Positions 31,322 through 37,215 of a stretch of 37,215 nt of DNA are shown here, one piece after another (position 1 is the first letter of the stretch; each line of letters begins with the position of its first letter). Under the pieces are notes generated by a model that was not told where the DNA came from, did not search any database, and saw only the letters and a list, made by a program, of their open reading frames with translations. The DNA is from an uncultured Marvinbryantia sp. (lineage in GTDB: Bacteria > Bacillota > Clostridia > Lachnospirales > Lachnospiraceae). Where the stretch lies: NCBI GenBank assembly GCA_947630735.1, contig CANRIR010000020.1, forward strand, positions 1-37,215, in the 5' to 3' direction. A program made the position numbers and the translations under genes.

Positions 31322-32206
31322 ATGAAACGACAACAGATCCGAAGCTCCCTGATCCTGTTCTTGACGGCGCTCATCTGGGGCGTGGCCTTTGTGGCCCAGA
31401 GCGTGGGCATGGACTATGTGGGGCCGTTTACCTTCAACAGCGTGCGTTCCCTTTTGGGGGCGGCGGTGCTGGTGCCCTGCATGATGGTTTTAAAGAAGGT
31501 AAATCCGCCGAAGAAAGAGGAGGGCGCGGACAAAAAAAAGCAGCGAAAAACGCTGATCGCGGGCGGCGTCTGCTGCGGGCTGGCCCTGTGCGTCGCCACC
31601 ACGCTGCAGCAGATCGGCATTCAGTACACCTCCGTGGGAAAGGCGGGCTTCATCACCGCGTTCTATATCATCATCGTGCCGGTGCTGGGACTGTTCTTTC
31701 ACAAGAAGTGCAGCGCGTTTGTGTGGATCGGGGTGGCGCTGGCCCTGGCCGGGCTCTATTTTCTGTGCATCACGGAGAGCTTTACCATAGGGAAGGGAGA
31801 CCTGCTGGTCTTTCTGTGCGCCCTGGTATTTTCCATACATATTCTGGTTATTGACTATTTTTCGCCGCGGGTGGACGGCGTGGCCATGTCCTGCATCCAG
31901 TTCCTGGTGTGCGGCATCCTCTGCGGGGTGCCCATGCTCCTGTTTGAAAAGCCGCAGCTCGGCCAGATTCTGGCGGCGTGGCAGCCCATTCTCTATGCGG
32001 GCGTGATGTCCTGCGGCGTGGCCTACACCCTGCAGATCATCGGGCAGAAGGGCATGAACCCCACGGTGGCTTCGCTGATCCTGAGTCTGGAGTCCGTCAT
32101 CTCCGTGCTGGCGGGGATGCTCATTCTGGGGCAGACGCTCTCCGGAAGGGAGATCACGGGCTGTGTGCTGATGTTCGCGGCCATCCTGCTGGCGCAGATC
32201 GGGTAG
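31322..32206 (+). CDS. DMT superfamily (EamA-type) transporter
   Basis: This 294-residue membrane protein has ten predicted segments formed by two EamA repeats. Typical stretches are LTALIWGVAFVAQSVGMDYVGP at the start and GMNPTVASLILSLESVISVLAGMLILGQ in the second half. Members export metabolites such as amino acids; the substrate is unknown. GAGGAG is 8 bases before the ATG at 31322; an in-frame TTG at 31307 lies within the leader. A charged loop (PPKKEEGADKKKQRK) separates the second and third segments. Confidence 0.9.
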   Translation: MKRQQIRSSLILFLTALIWGVAFVAQSVGMDYVGPFTFNSVRSLLGAAVLVPCMMVLKKVNPPKKEEGADKKKQRKTLIAGGVCCGLALCVATTLQQIGIQYTSVGKAGFITAFYIIIVPVLGLFFHKKCSAFVWIGVALALAGLYFLCITESFTIGKGDLLVFLCALVFSIHILVIDYFSPRVDGVAMSCIQFLVCGILCGVPMLLFEKPQLGQILAAWQPILYAGVMSCGVAYTLQIIGQKGMNPTVASLILSLESVISVLAGMLILGQTLSGREITGCVLMFAAILLAQIG

Positions 32207-32230
32207 GGGCCCGGGCGTGGAGGGCAAGAA

Positions 32231-33619
32231 ATGAGGCTTTTGTTTTTCTTTTTTGTATATTCTTTTCTGGGATGGGTGTTTGAGACGGTGCTGATCACGG
32301 TAAAGCGCAAGAAGATCGTGAACCGCGGCTTCCTGAACGGGCCGCTGTGCATGATCTACGGCATTACCGCCGTCATCTTGACTGTGTGCGCCACTTCCCT
32401 GGGGGACAACGTGGTGTTCCTCATCCTGGGGAGCACCATCTACGCCACGGTCATCGAGCTGCTGGCGGGCAAGTTCCTGGAAAAAGTGTTCCACGGGCGC
32501 TGGTGGGATTACAGCGACAAGCGCTGGAATTTCGACGGCTATGTGTGCCTCAGCCACTCGGTGTTCTGGGGCCTTCTGGGCGCGGCCGTGATCAAGTGGC
32601 TCAACCCGTTCCTGGACAAATTTTACGACGCGAACATTCCCCTGATCATCCACACGGTCCTGTGGGTGCTGACGGGCATTCTGGCGCTGGACATCCTGGG
32701 CACCACGTCAGTGCTCACCGGGGCCAAGGAGCGCGCGGCGCGCTACGAGGAATCCAACCGTCGGATCGCCCAGTTTACGGCGCTTCTGCGCAAAAAGATA
32801 GGCGACAGCGTGGAGAAGCGTATTCTGCACGCCTATCCCCTCTCCGGCGAGGCGGGACGAAGCAGAGAAAAGAGCAAGGTGTTTGCGGAGGGCTGCGGCT
32901 TTTACAAGCTGATCTGGCTGTTTATCGTGGGGGCCTTCATCGGCGATCTGGTGGAGACGGTGTTCTGCCGCATCACTTTGGGCTACTGGATGAGCCGCAG
33001 CAGCGTGGTGTGGGGCCCGTTCAGCATTGTCTGGGGCCTTGGCATCTCCATGTTTACCGCCATTTTATATCAGCACCGCAACCGCTCCGACAGCGCGCTC
33101 TTTGTGGCGGGCACCTTGTTGGGCGGCGCGTTTGAATATTTTTGCAGCGTGTTTACCGAGCTGGCCTTCGGCACCATTTTCTGGGATTACAGCTCCGTGC
33201 CGTTCAACCTGGCCGGACGCATCAATCTGCTGTACTGCTTTTTCTGGGGCATCGCGTCGGTGGTCTGGTTTAAGTACGCCTACAAAAAGATTTCGGCGCT
33301 CATCGAAAAGATTCCCATGCGGGCGGGGAAAATCCTTACCTGGCTGATGATCGTGTTTATGGCGTGCAACATGGGCGTCTCCTGCCTGGCCCTGGGGCGC
33401 TATCAGGAGCGCCGCGCGGGCGTGGAGGCGACAGCGCCGTGGCAGGAGCTGATGGACCAGTATTACGGCGACGACGTGATGCGGCGCATCTACCCCAAGG
33501 CCAAAGACCTGAACATGCGCGGCACCCCGGCGGAGGAGGCGGCCCGGCAGGCGGATGAATCAGTGAACGGATCGGCGAACGAGACGTCCAGGCAGACAAA
33601 CGACGCGGCGGACGGATAG
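32231..33619 (+). CDS. Two-domain PF06541 (ABC-type IV-like) membrane protein
   Basis: This 462-residue membrane protein carries the PF06541 domain (putative ABC transporter permease, CmpB-like) twice. The first copy (about 1-165) has FVYSFLGWVFETVL and FDGYVCLSHSVFWGLLG. The second (about 220-370) has FIVGAFIGDLVETVFCR and FNLAGRINLLYCFFWGI. Each has the pattern of a Glu-Thr in the first segment and a WDYS motif after the second (WWDYSDKRWNF and FWDYSSVPFNL). The C-terminus is a polar, Asn/Ala-rich tail. GGAGGG precedes the ATG, 24 bases after the DMT gene. Transport function is only a family label. Confidence 0.85.
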   Translation: MRLLFFFFVYSFLGWVFETVLITVKRKKIVNRGFLNGPLCMIYGITAVILTVCATSLGDNVVFLILGSTIYATVIELLAGKFLEKVFHGRWWDYSDKRWNFDGYVCLSHSVFWGLLGAAVIKWLNPFLDKFYDANIPLIIHTVLWVLTGILALDILGTTSVLTGAKERAARYEESNRRIAQFTALLRKKIGDSVEKRILHAYPLSGEAGRSREKSKVFAEGCGFYKLIWLFIVGAFIGDLVETVFCRITLGYWMSRSSVVWGPFSIVWGLGISMFTAILYQHRNRSDSALFVAGTLLGGAFEYFCSVFTELAFGTIFWDYSSVPFNLAGRINLLYCFFWGIASVVWFKYAYKKISALIEKIPMRAGKILTWLMIVFMACNMGVSCLALGRYQERRAGVEATAPWQELMDQYYGDDVMRRIYPKAKDLNMRGTPAEEAARQADESVNGSANETSRQTNDAADG

Positions 33620-33706
33620 ATGTGCGCTAAGTCGGCCCGGCAGAGAGAAAGACGTCCGTGTATGCGATATATTTGGCGAATTTAGCGCGATTTGCAGGAA
33701 AAGTGC

Positions 33707-33735
33707 TTGCATCCGACCGGACAATATGGTAAGAT
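33707..33735 (+). promoter_or_regulatory. Sigma-A promoter of rpsB-tsf
   Basis: TTGCAT (33707-33712) and TAAGAT (33730-33735) are separated by 17 bases. The leader from about 33742 to 33845 is about 100 bases long and holds a small hairpin CCGCC/GGCGG at 33780-33794, followed by CCG/CGG. An S2 autoregulatory leader would sit here, but I cannot match it to a known structure. Confidence 0.75.
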
Positions 33736-33845
33736 ATTGAAGTCGCTAAAAAACACGCATCTCTATTTTGAGGAGGGTGCCGCCTGCAGGGCGGTTTCCG
33801 AGAAAGTACGGGGTGCGGAAGAAAAACCAAAAGGAGAAAAGCAAA

Positions 33846-34616
33846 ATGAGTGTTATTTCAATGAAGCAGTTACTGGAAGCAGGCGTTCATTTCGGGCACC
33901 AGACCAGAAGATGGAACCCGAAGATGGCTCCGTACATCTACACGGAGAGGAACGGCATCTACATCATCGACCTGCAGAAATCCGTGGGCATGGTGGACGA
34001 CGCGTATAATGCGGTGGGCGACATCGTTGCAAACGGCGGCACCATCCTGTTTGTGGGCACAAAGAAGCAGGCGCAGGACGCGATCAGGTCCGAGGCGGAG
34101 AGATGCGGCATGTTCTATGTGAACGAGAGATGGCTGGGCGGTATGCTTACCAACTTCAAGACCATCCGCAGCAGAGTGGAGCGCCTGAAACAGATTGAAT
34201 CCATGGAGGCCGACGGCACCTTCGACGTGCTGCCGAAAAAAGAAGTCATCGCCCTTCGCAAAGAGTGGGCGAAACTGGACAAGAGCCTTGGCGGCATCAA
34301 AGAGATGAAGCGCATCCCGGACGCCATCTTTGTGGTAGATCCGAAGAAAGAGCGTATCTGCGTGCAGGAAGCGCACGCCCTGGGCATCCCGCTCATCGGC
34401 ATCTGCGATACCAACTGCGATCCGGAAGAGCTGGATTATGTGATCCCGGGCAATGACGACGCCATCCGCGCCGTAAAACTGATCGTTTCCAAGATGGCGG
34501 ACGCCGTTATCGAGGCAAACCAGGGCGCAGAGCAGAACGTGGTATACGAGGAAGATTATGTACAGGAAGCGGCGGAGGATTTCGTGGAGACAGCCGCTGC
34601 ACAGACGGAGGAATAA
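33846..34616 (+). CDS. rpsB: Ribosomal protein S2
   Basis: This 256-residue small-subunit protein is recognised from [20 protein letters not shown] at the start, [24 protein letters not shown] and the late [22 protein letters not shown]. The C-terminal tail is acidic. AAAAGGAG precedes the ATG at 33846; upstream in-frame starts lie in the leader. It is followed after 4 bases by tsf, the usual pair. Confidence 0.98.
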   Translation: MSVISMKQLLEAGVHFGHQTRRWNPKMAPYIYTERNGIYIIDLQKSVGMVDDAYNAVGDIVANGGTILFVGTKKQAQDAIRSEAERCGMFYVNERWLGGMLTNFKTIRSRVERLKQIESMEADGTFDVLPKKEVIALRKEWAKLDKSLGGIKEMKRIPDAIFVVDPKKERICVQEAHALGIPLIGICDTNCDPEELDYVIPGNDDAIRAVKLIVSKMADAVIEANQGAEQNVVYEEDYVQEAAEDFVETAAAQTEE

Positions 34617-34620
34617 TAGA

Positions 34621-35559
34621 ATGGCAATCACAGCAGGAATGGTAAAAGAGTTAAGAGAGATGACCGGCGCGGGCATGATGGACTGCAAGAAGGCCCTGAC
34701 CGCCACCGACGGCGACATGGACAAGGCAGTGGAGTTCCTCAGAGAAAAAGGACTTGCCACCGCGCAGAAGAAGGCCGGCAGGATCGCTGCCGAGGGCCTG
34801 TGCAAGGTTCTGGTGTCGGACGACAGCAAGAAGGCAGTCGTTGTGGAAGTGAACGCGGAGACAGACTTCGTGGCAAAGAACGAAGTGTTCCAGGCTTACG
34901 TTGCGGAAGTGGCAGAGCAGGCCATGGCTACCACAGCGGCGGACATGGAGAGCTTTCTGGCGGAGAAGTGGCTGCCGGACAGCAGCAAGACCGTTGCGGA
35001 AGCGCTGGCGGGCAAGATCGCCATTATCGGCGAGAACATGAACATCCGCAGGTACCAGCAGGTTACCGAGGATGCGGGCTTCATCGCACCCTACACCCAC
35101 ATGGGCGGCAAGATCGGCGTTCTGGTAGACGTGCAGACCGACGTGATAAACGACGAGATCAGAGAGATGGCGAAGAACGTGGCCATGCAGGTGGCGGCTT
35201 TGAGACCGCAGTACACCAACCGCAGCGAAGTGAGCGAGGACTATATCGCGCATGAGAAAGAGATCCTTCTCGCGCAGATCAAGAACGACCCGAAGGAGTC
35301 CCAGAAGCCGGAGAAGGTAATCGAGGGCATGATCAGCGGTCGTATCAACAAAGAGCTGAAAGAGATCTGCCTGCTCGACCAGGTGTATGTGAAGGCCGAG
35401 GACGGCAAGCAGAGCGTGCAGTCCTATGTGGATTCCGTTGCGAAGGCAAACGGTGCCAAGGTGGTTATCAAGGGCTTCGTCCGTTTCGAGACCGGAGAGG
35501 GCATCGAGAAGAAGGAAGAAGACTTTGCGGCCGAGGTTGCGAAGCAGATGGGAATGTAA
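34621..35559 (+). CDS. tsf: Elongation factor Ts
   Basis: This 312-residue nucleotide exchange factor for EF-Tu has the N-terminal UBA-like domain with LREMTGAGMMDCKKAL and AVEFLREKGLATAQKKAGRIAAEG, followed by NAETDFVAKN. The middle contains YTHMGGKIGVLVDV. GGAGG within the end of rpsB lies 9 bases before the ATG. A strong terminator follows. In many Firmicutes pyrH and frr come next, but they do not here. Confidence 0.98.
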   Translation: MAITAGMVKELREMTGAGMMDCKKALTATDGDMDKAVEFLREKGLATAQKKAGRIAAEGLCKVLVSDDSKKAVVVEVNAETDFVAKNEVFQAYVAEVAEQAMATTAADMESFLAEKWLPDSSKTVAEALAGKIAIIGENMNIRRYQQVTEDAGFIAPYTHMGGKIGVLVDVQTDVINDEIREMAKNVAMQVAALRPQYTNRSEVSEDYIAHEKEILLAQIKNDPKESQKPEKVIEGMISGRINKELKEICLLDQVYVKAEDGKQSVQSYVDSVAKANGAKVVIKGFVRFETGEGIEKKEEDFAAEVAKQMGM

Positions 35560-35593
35560 GTTTTAACAGTGCATAACTGAAATTGGTAATATG

Positions 35594-35637
35594 AAAGTCC
35601 CTGAGGATCAAAGAATAGAGATTCTCAGGGACTTTTA
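35594..35637 (+). terminator. Terminator of the rpsB-tsf operon
   Basis: AAAGTCCCTGAG (35594-35605) pairs perfectly with CTCAGGGACTTT (35624-35635), giving a 12-bp stem followed by a short T run. Confidence 0.92.
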
Positions 35638-35807
35638 CATTTTGGAAGAGATTCACAGGACAAAAATCCGAAAAGGGAATAAACTATTTGCAAGCAGAGG
35701 CATTTGCTGATGCGGTTGACCAGGCGTCTCAAAATCCTCTTGGATATAGAACAACATCTGTCCGTATGGTAAAGGATAAAGCTGAATTTTACTCGCTTCT
35801 TTTTTGA
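35637..35807 (+). pseudogene. C-terminal gene fragment, unrecognised
   Basis: An open frame runs out of the tsf terminator to a TGA at 35805-35807 without a start codon or ribosome site at a useful place. It reads about 56 residues with a protein-like end: NYLQAEAFADAVDQASQNP, then GYRTTSVRMVKDKAEFYSLLF. I do not recognise the family. Base composition is lower in GC than the flanking rpsB-tsf genes. It looks like the remnant of a gene whose 5' part was lost. The rest of this gap up to 35892 is AT-rich and I see no further gene in it. Confidence 0.45.
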
Positions 35808-35892
35808 CTTATTTGTTTCAAATCAAAAATTTCACTTAAAGTCGGCATTTTTCATTCTCCGTTATATTCGTCTTCTTTTCCACATTAAAAAA

Positions 35893-37215
35893 TCAAAAAT
35901 CTGTCAAATAATAACGCAAGGTCTTCGCTGCGCCTTTTTTTGTCAAAAGGCCGTCGGCGACCATTTCGCGCAGAAGCAAAATGGCTGTTGCCTGAGAGAC
36001 GCACAGAGCCTGTTCAATATCTTTTCGGACAATAAAGCCGTTTTTTCGGCAGAGGTTGACAACAGTTTCGACACGTTCTGCCTTCTTTGAGACGCTTGTC
36101 AGAGGACGACTGGCTTCCTCGGTATTGCTGCCGTTCTCTTTTGCATAGTTAAGATTAGGGAGAATGATTTTAAAGGCATTGCTTGTAGCCTCAATCGATG
36201 GCTTGATGGATGAGTCAGAGTAACTCTCATTGATTTTCAAAATGCCCGTCCCATAAGCCTCGATCAGTCTCAACCGATAAAAAATATTGGCAAGGTTTTG
36301 ATTTCTGAGAGCAGAAACGCCCAGCATGATATCATCCAGGGACATCCCTTTGACCAATCCACCGATGGACACAAACTCTATACGATCATCGAAAATGCTG
36401 ATCAACGTCGAGGCGCTGAAGGAATAATCCCGATGTATGATGGCGTTCAGCAGCGCCTCCCTTACCGCGACCACGGGATAATCCCGGCTGTCCAGTCGGT
36501 CAAGCCCCTGAAACTCCGCACGAGTACGGTTGTAGCGGTCGATGTAATCGAAAGCTGCCTCAAGCTGTTCTAACAGGGAGCCGGACAACTCGGTACGGTC
36601 CTTGAAAACAGATTTTTTGCTTCCTTCAAAAACCGCCAGTTTGATCGTGTGGGTGCATTGTTCAGATAATAGGAACGCTAGATTTGTAAATGTTCCGTCC
36701 TTACCGATCATGTTGAGCGTCCGCATCTGCTGAGGGCCTAAATCCAGCTCTCGCTTTTTGAAAAAGGCAGAGCAATGTTCAAACGTGAGCTGTTGGTTGA
36801 TAGACCGTGCTGCCTCATAGCTGTCGCCGCTGGTCTCTCGAATCATGTTAAGAATAGCCGCATCAGAGGCGGGTACAGTGGATGCGCCCTGACGCACATA
36901 GACCCCTTCGGGTCGGATGCCCTTGTCCCGGAGGTAATATGGCCTTGCTGTGCCGCGCTGTACGGAAACTGTGACCACAGCCTTGCCGTTCATGTCGGTG
37001 TAACGGCAGTCCACAAACATCATCATATCCGGCCTTATGCCATCGCGCAGGGCGTTGGTCACGCGAAGCATCGTGGCATCCGCATCAGGCACTCCGCAAA
37101 TCGAACCGTCATCATCTATTCCAATATAGACCGTGCCTCCGTCACAGTTTGCGAAGGCCGCAGCCGTTTTTTTGATATCGTCCACATACTCTCGCTTAAG
37201 TTCGACCGTTTTGCC
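35893..37215 (-). CDS. AlbA/Schlafen-type ATP-binding transcriptional regulator, 5' end cut by window edge
   Basis: This is a partial gene: 440 codons are visible and the frame stays open to the window end, starting GKTVELKREY, so an internal GTG at 37185 is not the true start. The N-terminal part is an AlbA_2 (Schlafen) DNA-binding domain with the hallmark AFANCDGGTVYIGIDDDG. The middle has an HATPase_c_4-like stretch VREALLNAIIHRDYS. The C-terminal 80 residues form a winged-helix (IEQALCVSQATAILLLREM). Such proteins are often regulators near mobile or stress-linked genes. GC content is clearly lower than in the rest of the window, which suggests separate origin. Confidence 0.88.
   Translation of the reverse strand, partial: GKTVELKREYVDDIKKTAAAFANCDGGTVYIGIDDDGSICGVPDADATMLRVTNALRDGIRPDMMMFVDCRYTDMNGKAVVTVSVQRGTARPYYLRDKGIRPEGVYVRQGASTVPASDAAILNMIRETSGDSYEAARSINQQLTFEHCSAFFKKRELDLGPQQMRTLNMIGKDGTFTNLAFLLSEQCTHTIKLAVFEGSKKSVFKDRTELSGSLLEQLEAAFDYIDRYNRTRAEFQGLDRLDSRDYPVVAVREALLNAIIHRDYSFSASTLISIFDDRIEFVSIGGLVKGMSLDDIMLGVSALRNQNLANIFYRLRLIEAYGTGILKINESYSDSSIKPSIEATSNAFKIILPNLNYAKENGSNTEEASRPLTSVSKKAERVETVVNLCRKNGFIVRKDIEQALCVSQATAILLLREMVADGLLTKKGAAKTLRYYLTDF

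Overview
The window is a chromosome segment of a Gram-positive gut-type Clostridia bacterium, most likely Lachnospiraceae. This is inferred from strong AGGAGG-type ribosome sites, sigma-A promoters, an rpsB-tsf pair of Firmicutes type, a YolD/UvrX-like polymerase pair, and several families common in that group (PF06541 membrane proteins, YczE-like proteins, AEC and TRAP carriers). Most of the window is GC-rich. The last 1.6 kb is visibly more AT-rich and looks accessory. The species cannot be told from the sequence alone.

Layout. 1-1640: a tRNA-Trp on the minus strand with its own promoter and a long terminator, a membrane-anchored cyclophilin, and a convergent YczE-like membrane protein. 1733-6078: an AI-2E-type permease, two SGNH/GDSL esterases (one CE2-like) and a nitroreductase. 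6196-9035 (minus): YolD-like protein, Y-family DNA polymerase and an AraC regulator. 9376-16710: a sugar ABC transporter (binding protein and two permeases, no ATPase), a GH3 beta-xylosidase-like enzyme, a polysaccharide deacetylase and a beta-lactamase-fold serine hydrolase. The divergent AraC protein probably controls this block. None of the visible enzymes has a signal peptide, so imported, acetylated oligosaccharides are probably trimmed inside the cell.

16929-29379 is the metabolic centre: uxaA, uxaB, KDPG aldolase and KDG kinase (tagaturonate to pyruvate plus glyceraldehyde-3-phosphate), then an AEC carrier, a cyclase-family metal hydrolase, a ketopantoate-reductase-like dehydrogenase, a YiaK-like oxidoreductase, a YiaL-like protein and a three-part TRAP transporter. 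The last five genes carry the same families as E. coli yiaKLMNO, but the genes that would use the YiaK product there are absent and KDG-forming enzymes sit beside them instead. I regard this composite sugar-acid locus as the best candidate for an undescribed pathway. Together with the upstream xylosidase and esterases it would suit a xylose-decorated, acetylated pectic oligosaccharide, but that is inference.

29578-35559: a methyltransferase, a second YczE-like protein, a DMT transporter, a two-domain PF06541 protein and rpsB-tsf. 35637-37215: a gene fragment and a 5'-truncated AlbA/Schlafen-type ATP-binding regulator. A striking genome-level feature is a set of short, diverged tandem duplications lying at or just past stop codons (after 5363, 6078, 19916, 22797, 26336 and 30336), some of which copy the last codons and stop of the gene.
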